From Daldinia sp. FL1419 (taxonomy: Eukaryota; Ascomycota; Sordariomycetes; Xylariales; Hypoxylaceae), in the NCBI GenBank assembly GCA_025201765.1, contig MU623502.1, forward strand, positions 1 to 64,000: a DNA stretch of 64,000 nt, read 5' to 3'. How positions within the stretch are numbered: the first letter of the stretch is position 1; every line of letters begins with the position of its first letter. The translations under genes and the position numbers were made by a program. The notes under the pieces were generated by a model, which worked only from the letters and a program-made list of their open reading frames with translations, searched no databases and had not been told where the DNA came from. Of the stretch, positions 24,650 to 37,300 are shown piece by piece.

Positions 24650-25497
24650 GCAACACTAGTCGGGCAGTAGGGGGCGTAATATTTGGGTAGTAGCCACATA
24701 ATTTATAAGGTGTATCATAGGTACGTACCTTTATATACAATTTTAATAGTAGCCTTTTATACCAAAAATAAACCCCTCTTTTCTAATTTTAATAATTAAA
24801 GAAATAGTTAAGGTATTAAAGATTTCATTTGAAATATTGAAAACTAAAGTATTTTTAATTAAATATATAAATAATTAATTAATTAGATTATAAGATTCAT
24901 GAAAATAGTTAATTATATGATACATATTAAATAAGAACTCTAATAGTTCTTATAAGACATACCCTATATTTCAATTAATCTATATTAAATTAGAGGTTAT
25001 ATAAATTAGAAAATATAAGGTATTTATATCCTAAAAAAAAGAATAAATTGATTAAATAAAGGAATTAATATAAGTGATTATTTATTAATAATAATGTATT
25101 TTAAGAAGATATTTTTTAAAAGAAATTAAAAATTATATATTTTTGTATAAAGATTTTATAGAAATATTAAACTATAGAATTTAATAAATCTCTGCTAATC
25201 AAACAAGAAAAACAATTTTTGAGGGTCCAAAAGAGTTGTGGAGCCTTGGAGGGTTTAGTTCTAAGGAGGAGAGAGGGTTTACAAGATAATATCTATAACT
25301 TAATCACTTTATATTGGTTTAATATAAAGGTATATAAAATTTATAATAAATTAAATATCTTCTTCAAAAAATTAAAATCCCAAGGAGGTATAAAAAGATA
25401 CCAGGAAATATATACTAAAAAATACGTACCCTTTGGGAACCCTATTTCTTTTGTAGCTACTGCCCAAATATTATACCCCCTACTGCCCAACTAATGT
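24650..25497. mobile_element. inverted-repeat element (~450 bp) split by a nested MITE-A
   Basis: Ends are imperfect inverted repeats of about 50 bp: left CAACACTAGTCGGGCAGTAG and GTAATATTTGGGTAGTAGCC; right, read in reverse, CAACATTAGTTGGGCAGTAG and ATAATATTTGGGCAGTAGCT. GGTACGTA also occurs further in on both sides. Left and right differ mainly by C/T and G/A changes. Subtracting the MITE-A at 24927-25322 leaves about 450 bp without a transposase frame, so it is non-autonomous. I could not fix the target-site duplication, so the superfamily is open (CACTA-like start, but the 3-bp duplication is not seen). Confidence 0.75.
24927..25322 (+). mobile_element. MITE-A copy nested in the inverted-repeat element, TA-flanked
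   Basis: About 396 bp from TTAAATAAGAACTC to CACTTTATATTGGTTTAA, with TA on each side (24925-24926 and 25323-25324). It has the same end-to-end structure as the best copy at 55549-55956 in the opposite orientation. The right third (GTTGTGGAGCCTTGGAGGGT and onward) is well preserved. The 91-codon frame across it is fortuitous. Confidence 0.75.
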
Positions 25498-25509
25498 TGT
25501 TTTAAGAAA

Positions 25510-28310
25510 AAAAACATGATTAGAATTAATACTATAGATAAATCAAAAGGAAAAAGGATTTAGCTAATAAATAATATATTATTAAATGGTTTCATATCCT
25601 CAGAAATACTTAATTAAAAAGAAACTATATTAAAAAGAACTTTTAAAGATACCAAAAAACCTAATTTATCATAATTAAATAAATTATATAAAAGTATAAC
25701 CCTATAATTTATAAAAGAGTTGAAAAAATAAAGTTAGCCCCTGAACAATAAAAAGATTTAAAAAATAAATTAAAAAATATAGAGTTTATTGATTAGAAAA
25801 AAGAAATATTTATTAAAATGTTTATAAGATAAAAAATAATATTAATTTGGGATGTTAATAAAATAAGAAAAATAAAAAACGAAATAATACCCAACTATAT
25901 TATAAAGATTATTTTATTTAAAGTATAGTAATTAAAAGGTATTTTTATATTAATTCCATTAAAAAATTAAATTATTAATATATTAAAAAATCAAATTAAA
26001 TATAAAATTCTTAAAAAATATTATAATTTATATTGTATTCCCTGATTCATACTAAAAAAGAAAAATAGTGGATTATAATTGATTAATTTAATTACTAAAC
26101 TAAATACTATAATAATTAAAAATGTTTTTTTACCCAAAGATTAAGATTTCTTTATGGAGGAATTTGTTATATATATTATATTCTTTTATATCAACCTATT
26201 CTTAAAATATAATCAATTAAATCTACTAATTTATAACAAAAATATAATTATTTTTATTACACCCTTAAAATTATTATAAATAACAATAATATCACAAAAA
26301 GTAATAAATTTAATAATATATTTTTTAAGACTATAAATTATATCTTATATAACCTAATATCATATATATATATGAATTTTTCTTTAATACCATTTGAATT
26401 AAGAAATCAATTATTAAATATAATAATTAAAAAATATACCTAAAAATTAAATAATTTATATTAAAATATATCAAAAATATAACCAATATCCTCTTAAATT
26501 TTACATTAATTGGGGTTATAACAAATACCAAAAAGTTAAAATTCTATAAAACAAATATTAAAATTATTAATTATATTTATAAATCAAATAATTAATTACC
26601 CAAAAAAACCAAAATTTTAAAAATTCTAAAATAAAAGAAATATAATAATATTAACAAAATCCAATTACTTTTAAACCTTATAATATATTTTTATATATAA
26701 ATTAAAAATTATATTATAAAAACTCTACCATTAATCAAACTATTATACAAAAATAAACGTTTTATTTAAAATAAGGTACAAAATAAAATGATAATTAAAT
26801 TAAAAAATATTCCTATAAATTTATTATATTTTATTATAATAGATTATAAATTAAAACATTAAATAATTATTAAAACCAATATTTTAAAATAAAAATGAAA
26901 AATAATAATTAATTAATTAACCAATTAATCCATTTTTAAACCAAATAAATATAAATTAAAAATTTTAAAAAAACCCAAATTAAAATACAACATTATAAAA
27001 CAAAAATACCTAATAATTATAAAATTATTTTATAAAATTTAATTCTTTTTAAAAACTAATACCAAAATCCTAATTACTTAACTTAATAACAACTTTATAA
27101 ACATACCAAATATAACAGTAATAAAATAAATTATATATATTAAAATATTCAATTTTAAAATAAAATATATTATAAAAAAATAATATTATTATAAATACTT
27201 TATTATAAAAATTAAATAAACCATTTAATCAAAATAATAAAAAATGGGAAGGTAATTTAAATAATTTTATTAACCTCTAATTCAATATAATTTTAATATA
27301 TCCCATATTAGTTACATAAATTCCTAATAATTAAAATAAAATATAACAATTATTTTATAATTATCTAATTAATGGAATTTAAAATCATAAAGAATAATAT
27401 AATATTTATTGATGTTTAAATTACTTTTAAAACTTTTAAATAATAATATAACCAAAAAATATAAAAAACATTTAAAATTCAAAATTAAATTATTAAATAT
27501 ATTATATTTAATAAGATCTTATAAAGAAAGATTAATAAAAAGTATTTTAATTATTAAATTATAAATCATAAATTAATAAAATAAAGAATTATTAAAGAAC
27601 TTTATATAAAATATAAATATAAAAAAAACATTTAATATATTAATAAACTTTAATTTTATACCATTAGAAAGGTTTTTATAAATACATTAACAAAACAATT
27701 AAATCATACAAAGAATGCCAATAAATAGAGAAGAAAAAACTAATAGACTTTATACGTTATTTAATTCCTACAGAGGATTTAATATATTAGATTCTAAATA
27801 TATAATATATATCAAAAAATTTTAATTATAATATAATTATTAAAACTTAAAAACAATTATTTAATTATTTAGAAATTTTATTATTTTACTTAATTAACTT
27901 TAAAAATATTATTAAATTTATAAACGAAAAAATAATTTATTAATACAATGAATCCCTAATAATTAAAGTAAATAAAAAACTAGAATTTAAAAGCAAAATT
28001 ATAAAAATTTATTTAAAATTAGGTATATATCAAAAAATTAAATTAACATATTTTTCATAAATTTAAGATTAAATAAAAGTTAGGTATAAATTAATTAAAT
28101 ATAGATTAATAAAATTAATTAATGAAAAAGAAAAAGGATAAAATTAATCTTTAAATACTATAATATAAGTTAATAAAATTTTTATAGAATTTTTAGAATT
28201 TAATACATACAAAATTATTTATAATAAATAACCAATACTTTTAATTAAAACCATTATACCGTTATAGAGAATATTAAATTAGAAAAATATTAAAACCCCA
28301 AAATAATTTT
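25510..28310 (+). pseudogene. Ty3/gypsy-type pol relic (RT, RNase H, integrase)
   Basis: Plus-strand through-read translation gives a fungal gypsy polyprotein. The RT starts near 26046 (FIPKKENS, then TIKNVFLPKD--FFMEEF, then YINLFLKYNQL, then FITPLKLL). RT thumb and connection follow (GVITNTKKLKFY, then KTLPLIKLLYKN). The RNase H ends near 27240 (KTNTKILIT-LNNNFINIP, then IFNFKIKYI; compare ETDAKTLVHQLN and LFDFDVRHVPG). The integrase reads YKECQ near 27710, an EFK region near 27980, and PILLIKTIIPL-RILN near 28240 (compare EPVLPIEL..P.WRILEW). Stops replace mainly W, Q and R. The acidic pair of the RT active site is not recognisable. No LTR pair was found. Left part separated by the element at 24650-25497. 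Confidence 0.8.
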
Positions 28311-28315
28311 TAGAT

Positions 28316-28338
28316 ATATATATATATATATATATAAT
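28316..28338. repeat. (AT)n microsatellite
   Basis: About 23 bases of uninterrupted AT dinucleotides at the left border of the LINE copy. Confidence 0.9.
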
Positions 28339-28352
28339 TAAATATTAATTAA

Positions 28353-30172
28353 TTAATATAGAAAAATGCTCCGGCACGGGCCTATTTTAGACGGAATTTA
28401 GCCCCAAGAGCTTTTTTAATTAGTGTAGATTATGAAAGAGCATTGTCTGATTCTAATGAAGTTCTATTGGTGGTTTATTGGTTTTTTAGATAGGTTTAAT
28501 TATTTATGTATAGAATAATATTATGATTTGTTTAGTATAAATATTTTTAAAAATTTTGAATTAAGTGGGAAGAATTTATAATTAAATGGAAAAATATAGG
28601 TAATAATATATTAGTAAGGTTTTCTAAAAAGATTATATTTATTTGAAATTGTTTTATATTTATTTTAAATTATATTTATTAGAATTGTTTTTTTTTTGTA
28701 TTTATTTTTTTATTTTTTTCTATTTTTTTTAGTTATATATATTAGGGAATTTTAAGTGAGGGTAAATGTGCTTTTGAAGGGAGGGTTATATTTGTTAAGG
28801 TTTAAATCTGGGTATATTAAGAAGTTATTAAGGATTTATAATGGATTATTATTGGAGAATAGTAAAATATTTAATATTAATTGAATTTTTTAAATGAAAG
28901 ATTATTATAATAATAGTATATGGAGATAATGTGGATTATTGGGATGAGGTGATATATATATGTTTTTTTTTAAAAATTAATTTTTTTATAAATTTTATAT
29001 TGTAATTAATAAATATTAATAAAACGGATATAAAATAAGGTTATATTATGGAATAATTATAATATTAATAATATTAAAATAAATAATTTTTTTAAAATTA
29101 TTAAAATATATAAGAGTTATGGATTTGGTAAATAGGGGATTAAATATAATAAAAATAATTATTAGATATTATTAATAATTTTTTAATAAACTTTTTGAGG
29201 GTTTGAAAATTTTGGAAAAGTTGTAATAAAAATTTAATAATTAATTTTTGGAATTGTATTAGAAAGGTGTAATTATATTTTTTATATAATTCTTTATTTT
29301 TAATAAATAAATTATTTTTATAATATGTAATTATATTAAAATTATAATTTTAATATAATATAATATTGAAATATTATATTAAATTTATAATATTATAATA
29401 ATTTTTAATAAAAGGATTAAAATATTTAAGGAGGTTTAATAATGAAATAAAATTGGAAAGATAATAGAATATTTATAAATATATAAAATATTTTTTATTT
29501 AATATAATATATATATAAAAATAAAATGGATTTTTTAAGATGGTATTGGATTGTGAATGTAATAAGTATAGTAATATTATATTATAATATTATAAAATAT
29601 AAATAAGGTATATAAAAAGGATTAAGATTAATTGGGAAGGGTTATGGGTTAATAATATTATTTTGAGTTATTTTGGAAAATAAATATAATATTATGATAT
29701 TAAAAAGAAAATTATAAAAATAAAAATAAATAATGATTTTTTATAAAGATATGAAATTATTTATATATATTTATATTTTATATAAATTATATATATCTTA
29801 GCCTTTTTTTAAAATAACCTCTTTATAATATAATAATATTTTTATTATTTATTAAAAAAAATAAAGAAATTATTGTAGATTTTATTATTATTTTATATTT
29901 AGATTATTATTATATTATTTTATAAAATTTAAATATTATAATATATAAAATATTCTTTTATATTAAAATTTAATTATTTTTATTGAAGGGTAAATTTTAA
30001 TAAGAATATAGGGTGAAAGTAAAGTTATAATAATGTAATTTATTTAAATAGGTGGTAGGTAGGTCTTTTCTAGAATATAGTTCTTATTCAGAACAAATAT
30101 TAAAAGATGGACCAGATACCTGTAATATATTCTAGGTAAATTGGGGTAGTAATAAATAAATAAATAAATAAA
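28353..30172 (+). mobile_element. LINE 3' part (~1.8 kb): end of ORF2 plus 3' UTR and tail
   Basis: Collinear with the minus-strand LINE at 34358-36180 over its whole length, forming a large inverted repeat with it. It starts in the ORF2 C-terminus (GCTCCGGCACGGGCCTATTT; through-read frame near 28415 FLISVDYERALSDSNEVLL), runs through the 3' UTR and ends in GGGGTAGTAATAAATAAATA. The first ~110 bp keep many C/G, while the rest is heavily mutated. Confidence 0.8.
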
Positions 30173-30690
30173 ATAAAAAAGATTTTTAAAATTATTTAAA
30201 ATAAATAATAAACTATAATAGAAAGAAATAATAAGTGAAGTTTTATAAAAATTAAAAAATAATTTTTAAATATTAATAATTTAACTTTAATTTATAATAT
30301 AATTAAATATATTAATATATTTAAAAATTAACAATTATAATATAATTAATACAAATTTTATTTAATTAATTAAATTTTAAATTAAAATAAATATGTAATA
30401 AAAAAATTAGGTAAAAATGAAATAAAAGGAAATAAAATGAGAAATAAATTAAAATTATTTATATAAAATAAATATGAATATATTAAAACTATTAATAATA
30501 AAAATGATAAATAAATAATTAAATTAGAAATTAATTTATTTAATTAAATAGATAGTAATTAAAAATTATTAATAATTAAATTATAAAAAAAGGATTATAA
30601 AGTTATAAGATAATTTAATAATAAGATTATAATTAAAATACTAATACAAAAGAAGGAAAGATATGACGATTATATAGGAATTAATTAAGG
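30173..30690. other. AT-rich, nothing recognised
   Basis: About 520 bp of low-complexity A/T sequence without frames, repeats or elements that I can match. Confidence 0.4.
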
Positions 30691-31334
30691 AATTAAAGAA
30701 TTAAGATTTTTATTTTATTTATTTTCTTTAAATTTAACCTTTTTGGATTTATTTTGGATTTTGATTAATTAATTAATTTAATTATAATTTCTTTTATAAT
30801 TCTTTTAGTTTATTTTGTTGAGATTAATTTATTATTTTAATTTTGTTAATTTTGGGAAGTTTTAAATTGGTATAATATAATTAGGTAATAAGAACTACTT
30901 TGGAAAACCTATTAGTTTATAAAATACCCCCCCCCCCTTTATAAGGTTTATATATATTTATTTGGATATATATAGGTTTTTAAGAGTTATCTTTTTATTT
31001 AATTAGTTTAAATTTTATATAGTTTATTAAGAATTGTTTTTATATAATTTTATATAAATAATATATATTCTTTTGGATTTATAACCTTATTGTACGCACT
31101 ACCATTGCAAAATAGTTTCATATAGTAGTTTATTTATTTAATTATTTTGATATTTCTATTAGGATATAATCACCTTGTATCTTCAAACTTATATAATTTT
31201 TGGTTGCTATGGGTTAGTTAAAGTGTAGGGCATATCCTGTAGGAGCTATTAGAGTTCCTGTTCAATATATTCTAATTACAATTAAAATACATATTTATTT
31301 TTAATAATATTTTTTAATTGAATAAATTCTTAAT
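30691..31334 (-). repeat. MITE-A remnants, minus orientation, with poly-C
   Basis: Shows the MITE-A landmarks GGTTTTTAAGAGTTATCTTT, GTACGCACTACCATTGCAAA, GATATAATCACCTTGTATC, and the end GTAGGGCATATCCTGTAGGA plus GCTATTAGAGTTCCTGTTCA (31221-31260). It includes an 11-C run at 30927-30937. The equivalent place at 49700-50170 has the same structure. Confidence 0.7.
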
Positions 31335-31400
31335 ACCTTTACTAATTTTATTGGATTGGTTGCTTCGCGACTAGTTTAACTCTTGGAATTATACATTATT
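31335..31400 (-). repeat. family H LTR-like fragment
   Basis: GGTTGCTTCGCGACTAGTTT at 31359-31378, the best-preserved copy of the family H hairpin word, between two MITE-A segments. Confidence 0.5.
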
Positions 31401-31695
31401 AAATTGGGATAATATAATTATGTAATTCAAGCTACCTTGTAAAACCCTATTTGCCTTTATAGAATTAACCCTTTTAAAGTCTCTATAGGCTTTTAAAAAT
31501 TATTTTCTTACCTGATCAATTTAAGTTTATTATAATTCTATAAGGATTACCTTTATAGAGTTTCATATGAATATATTAAATTAGGGTAATATAATTATAT
31601 AATTAAAGTTATTTAGTAAAAACCTTATTAACCTTTATAGAATTAACCTTTTTAAGATTTCTATAGGTTTTTTTTAAATATAAATAAGCCTTTAA
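31401..31695 (-). repeat. MITE-A remnants, minus orientation
   Basis: Two partial left ends in succession, each with GGGATAATATAATTATGTAA-like, TTGTAAAACCCTATT-like and TCTCTATAGGCTTTT-like words (about 31405-31500 and 31590-31690). Confidence 0.6.
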
Positions 31696-31745
31696 TACAG
31701 AGCGCAAGTAAGGCATATAAGGAGGACTAAGGTTAGCTGGGAAAG
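31696..31745 (+). mobile_element. LINE fragment, ~50 bp
   Basis: CAGAGCGCAAGTAAGGCATA and GGAGGACTAAGGTTAGCTGG match the LINE segment at 3460-3510. No tail. Confidence 0.6.
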
Positions 31746-33285
31746 GTATCATATAATATATAAAGAAAAATTATAATTATTAAATTTAAATTGTTATAAT
31801 TATTTTTAAAATTCTAAAATAAAATAGTTAGGCTTTTTTAAAAAGTTATTGTAAAAAAAAAAAAATTCACGTTATTTTTAGGCTTATTAATCCAACACAC
31901 CTTTTTAAATAAAGTTAATAGGCGAATTTGAAGTGTATAATATTAAAAATATGATTTTTTTACATCTTTAAATTAATATATTTTTTTAATTATACTTTTT
32001 TAATAGTTTCTTTATTTATTCTTTATTTCTGTTATATTATTTTATTTCTATTTTTAAGTGTTTTGGTTTTTAAATAATTTAAAATATCTATTAAATTTAT
32101 TTATTTTTTAAAGTAAATATATTTTTCCTTTAATAATGGTTTTATAAACTTATTTATATTTATATTTTTTAAATTGATGTAATTAATTTTGATATGGTTT
32201 TTTTAAGTTTTTTATTTAAATTAGTGATTGTATATATTTACGTGCCTTAGTTTTGTTTTGAATTTTTTTGATATCTTTAATAATTAGTTTAATTGTTTAT
32301 TTATTGTTATATAATAAAAATATAATCTAATTTTTAAGTTTAATTTTAAGGTTTTTAATTAATTATAATATATAAATTCTTTTCTTTTGTAATTTAAATT
32401 AAAAAAAGTAGTTTAGTTTTAGTAGTAAAGGTAATAATTATATTTTATTTATTAGTTTTTTAATTAATTATTCTATTAAATAATTTTATTATATATGTTT
32501 GTAAATTTTTTTAATTCATTATGTTATTGGTAAATAAAATATTGTTGGCAATTTTGAAGATGTTGCCTCCATTTAGTTCTAGGGTATATCCTTATATATA
32601 CTAAAAGTATTGTATAATTTGATTAATTGTTGTATAATGTTTTAGGTTTGGATTTAAATTAAATTAAATTAATCTTAAATAAGTAAATATAATATTGGAT
32701 TAGGTGATTATTGTGGTATATAAGATTAAGTTTATTTTTTATTAATATTGTTATATTAATTAAGGTAAGGTTATTTTTATATAGGGTAATAACTTTTTTT
32801 TTATTATAGATATTTTAGGGATTCTTTTAATTATTTTTATTAAGTTAATAATTTTACTAATATAAGTAGATTGGTTTAGTTAAATTTGATGTTGTGTTTG
32901 ATCTTAAATTATTTTGATTTTGAGGAATCATTATAATTTATTGTTTTTAATTAGTTTATATTATTTTTTAAGTTTGGAGATGATTAATTTAACCTTTCAT
33001 TTAACTTTTTTTTAATATATTATAACAATATTGTTTATACATATGAAAAAGAGGATTCTATTTTTAGTAAATATATATGGCTTTTGGGATATTTGGGTAA
33101 AATTGAATTTTTTTTGAGTTTACAAGAGTTCTTGTTATTAGAGCAAAAGGGATTTTTGGAGATTGTAGAGTGTTTTAATAATATGAAATATTTTTTTTAG
33201 TTATTGATACCTTTGGGGTATGTATATAAATATATTTCTTTTAAGTTTTACATTTATAAATATATTTATTATATTAGTTTTTTTG
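31746..33285 (-). pseudogene. second Ty1/copia pol relic (RT end and RNase H), minus strand
   Basis: Reverse-strand through-read translation gives a copia sequence. RT end: ILYTTIIT-SNIIFTYLRLI and FNLNPNLKHYTTIN (compare LLYAATMTRPDVAFATSRLS, NPSPEHHEAADR). RNase H about 32420-32590: LELNGGNIFKIA, FTNNIMN-KNSQTY-IKLF (compare LELGGG..FEVASDASFADN..DRKSSQAY..KLFGG). It differs from the copia at 1-2930, so it is a second family. A deletion derivative sits at about 56905-57440. The family-H hairpin lies immediately upstream in both places. Confidence 0.7.
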
Positions 33286-33345
33286 GGTTGGTTGCTTTGT
33301 GACCAGTTTTATTACTTTTAGGATTAATTATTTTCATTTAATAAT
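33286..33345 (-). repeat. family H LTR-like fragment adjoining the copia relic
   Basis: GGGTTGGTTGCTTTGTGACC, followed by TTTTAGGATTAATTATTTTC. It matches 31335-31400 and, in reverse, 23906-23962 and about 56905-56960. Confidence 0.5.
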
Positions 33346-34357
33346 TATTAATTAAATATTTAATAATAAATATAATTTTTAAATTAAAAAAAATTTATTA
33401 AATTAAAATAATATAATTATTATTATATTTATTATTTTAATTTACTTAAATTAAAATAAATTAAGGTAATATATTTATATAATAAATATTACTTTATAAA
33501 GACTTTATTAGCTTTGTTAAAATTATTTTTATATTTTTAATTAAATCCTTTTTTTAATTCTTTTTATAATTAAATTACTTTAATTATATAAGTTTTTTTA
33601 TTATTATTTTTTTTTAAAGGTGAATTTTTATAAAAGGTTATAAAACTTTATTAATTTCCATAAAACCAACCTTTTTAAAGTTTTTATAAACTTTTTAATA
33701 TGTAAATAAATTTTTAAAAGTTATTTTTTTATTTGATTAATTTAAACTTTTAAATATAGAATTATTAATTTTTTTATAATAATAAATTAAGGTAATAAAA
33801 TTAAAATAAAGTTTGTTAATTTAATTTTTTTAAAGTTTTTATAAGTTTTTTAATATGTAAATAAGTTTTTAGAAGTTGTTTTCCTATTTAATTAACTTAA
33901 ATTCTTAAATATAAAATTATTAATTTTTAATAAAAATTTGTATAATAAAATTGTAGGGTATATTTTATAAAAGTTATTAAAGTTTTTATTTAATATAAAT
34001 AAGCCTTTAAAAGTTATTTCTTATTTAATTAGTTTAAGTTTTTAAGTATAGAATTATTAGTTTTCTATAGAGTTTCGTATAATAAAACTGCAAGGCATAT
34101 CCTATAAGAACTACTATTTAATTAAAGTTTATGTTTAATATAAATAAGTCCTTAAAAATTAATTTTTTATTTGATTAATTTAAATTCTTAAGGATAGAAT
34201 TGTTAATTTTTAAAATTATAAAATTTTATATAATAAAAGTGTAAGGTTAAGGCATATCTTACAAAAACTATTAAAATTTAAATTTAATATAAATAAATTA
34301 TTTTCTTATCTAATTAACTTAAATTTTTATTAATAAAAAGGATATATTTAATTATAA
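33346..34357 (-). repeat. MITE-A and array-B type units, minus orientation
   Basis: The left part is AT-rich with a MITE-A-like left end (near 33460-33540). From about 33600 there are array-B units in reverse: GTAGGGTATATTTTATAAAA (33955), GCAAGGCATATCCTATAAG (34090) and AAGGCATATCTTACAAAA (34243), each with the GAATTATTAATTTT and TTTAATTAGTTTAAGTTTTT words between them. This is a short third array of the same family. Confidence 0.6.
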
Positions 34358-34359
34358 AT

Positions 34360-34390
<31 letters not shown>

Positions 34391-37300
34391 TTACTACCCC
34401 AATTTACCTAAAATATATTATAGGTATCCAGTCCATTTCTTGATATTTGTTCTGGGTAAAAACTATGTTCCAGAGAAAACCTACCTACCGCCTATCCAAA
34501 TAAATTATATTATTATAATTTTAACTTTACTTTATATTCTTATTAAAATTTACCTTTTAATAAAAATAATTAAATCTTAATATAAAAAAATATTTTATAT
34601 ATTATAATATCAATTATGTAAAATAATATAATGGCGGTCCAAATATAGAATAATAATAAAATTTAAAATAGTTTTATTATTTTTTTTAATAAATAATAAA
34701 AATGTTATTATATTATAAAAAAATTATTCTGAGAAAGGGCTAGGATATATATAGTTTGTGTAGGGTATAAATATATATAAATAATTTTATATTTTTATAA
34801 AAAACCATTATATATTTTTACTTTTATAATTCTTTTTTTAATATTATAATATTATATTTATTTTCTAAAATGATTTAAAATAGTATTATTAATTTATAAC
34901 CCTTCCTAATTAATTTTAATCTTCTTTATATATTTTATTTATATTTTGTAATATTATAATATAATATTACCATACCTATTACATTTACAATCCAATACCA
35001 TTTCAAAAAACCTACTTCATTTTTATATATATATTATATTAAATAAAAAAAAATTTATATATCTATAAATATTTTATTATTTTTCCAATATTATTCTATT
35101 ATTAATTTTCTTTAAATATTTTAATCCCCTCATTAAAAACTATTATAATATTTTAAATCTAATATAATATTTTAATATTATATTGTGTTAGAATTATAAT
35201 CCTAATATAATTATATATTATAAAAATAACTTATTCACTGAAAATGGGGAACTATATAAAAAGTGTGGTTATACCTTTCTAACACAATTCTGGAAATTAA
35301 TTATTAAAATTTTATTATAATTTTTCCAAAATTTTTAAACCTTTAAGAAATTTATTAAAAAATTATTAATAATATCTAATAATTATTTTTATTATATTTA
35401 ATCCTTTATTTACCAAATCCATAACTTTTATATATTTTAACAATTTTGGAAAAATTATTTATTTTAGTATTATTAATATTATAATTATTTTATAATATAA
35501 CCTTATTTTGTATTTGTTTTATTGATATTTATTAATTATAATATAAGATTTATAAAAGAATTAATTTTAAAGGGAAGTAAAAATATATTACCTTATTCTT
35601 AATAATTTATATTATTTTTATATATTATTATTATAATAATTTTTTATTTAAAAAATTTAATTAATATTAAATATTCTATTATTTTTTAATAATAATTTGC
35701 TATAAATCTTCAATAATTTCCCGGTGTATTTAAACTTAAACCCTAATAAACATAACCTTTTTTTCAAAAATGTATTCACCTTTATTCAAGATTTTCTGGT
35801 ATACGTGACTAAAGAGAGTAAAGAGGAGGATAAGGAAGCAGATGCAGAAAAGGGCAATTCCAATAGGTATAGTTCAAAATAAGTATAAAACAATCCCAGA
35901 TAAATATAATCCTCTTAAAGGACCCCATTAATATATTATTACTTATATCCTTTTATTTAATTGTAAATTCTTTTTATTTAATTTAAAATTTTTAGAAATA
36001 TTTATATTAAATAAATTATAATATTATTTTATATATAAATAATTAAATTTATTTAAAGAATCAACAGGTTATTAACAAGGTTTTATTAGGGTTGGACAAT
36101 ATTTTTTCATAATTTATACTAATTAAAAAAGCTTTTGGGATTAAATTCTATTTAAAACAGGCCTATATTAAAATATATTTGGGATACTTAAGAATTATAT
36201 ATTATATTGTTTCCCTTTCATTATATTTGTACCTAAAAGTATTTATTTTAGGAACCTTTTTGCTAAATAAGAAGGCCTTTAATCCTATTTTTTTGGTATA
36301 TATTTGTAATAATATTAATATTTTATATTTTTATAAATTAAAATATTAATTATTAATCTTTATATTAAGAAGTGGTAATTAAGTTATTAATATAATAATA
36401 TCTTTCTTATATTATTCCTATTTTTCTATTCAATAATTTAAAAAGGCTTCTTTAAAGTATTGACATCTCTTCTATTTAACATTCCAATTAATCTTAATTT
36501 TTATAATATATATATCTAATATTTAAACAATAATGAAAAAACCCTGTTATTTCTTAAACCTTTAAAATTCTATTTATTTTTAAATTTTCTACCTTATTTC
36601 CTAAATTTTAAAATTAAAACCTTTGTTATTTATATAAAACTTAACCATTATTATTATTATATTTAAATAAAAATATATTAGGGAGCAACCTAACTTTATT
36701 TTTAATTATAATATTTCTATTACCTTATACATGCCACTAATTTTTTATAAATAAGTTAATTAAATAATACCTAATTTTTTAATAATATCTTTTACCATAT
36801 AATTTTAGTTTAAAATATATCACATCACTACTCCATATATTATTACATTCCATATTATTTTTATATAAATTTCTTTTATTTAAATCATATTATAACCCCA
36901 TATTAATATCATTAATTTAGAAAAGGTATACTACTACTTCTTTATCTTTATTTTAATTATTTTTAAATATCTATTCCACCTAAATTTCTTATTTAATTAT
37001 ACTCCAAAAAACCTAACATTTTCCTTAAACTTAATAATTATATTAATTAATTTAATTTTTATAGTTAGTATTTGATAAACCTTTATAAAATATATGAATT
37101 TATTTTTTTATATTGTAAAAATTATACTATATTTCTATACCCAATCTAGGTACATTCTATACGCTTATTTTAACCTAGTATAATTTTCAGTTATAAAATA
37201 TCTTATTATTAACATATTTATATTATCCACAAAGTTAATAATTAGGATGCCTTTTTAATCCAACTCTTTATATAAAATAGTTATATAAATAATAAATAAA

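Noticed and set aside
25219..25494. 91-codon plus-strand open frame
   Set aside because: Runs from MITE-A into the end of the inverted-repeat element, so it crosses a nested-insertion boundary.
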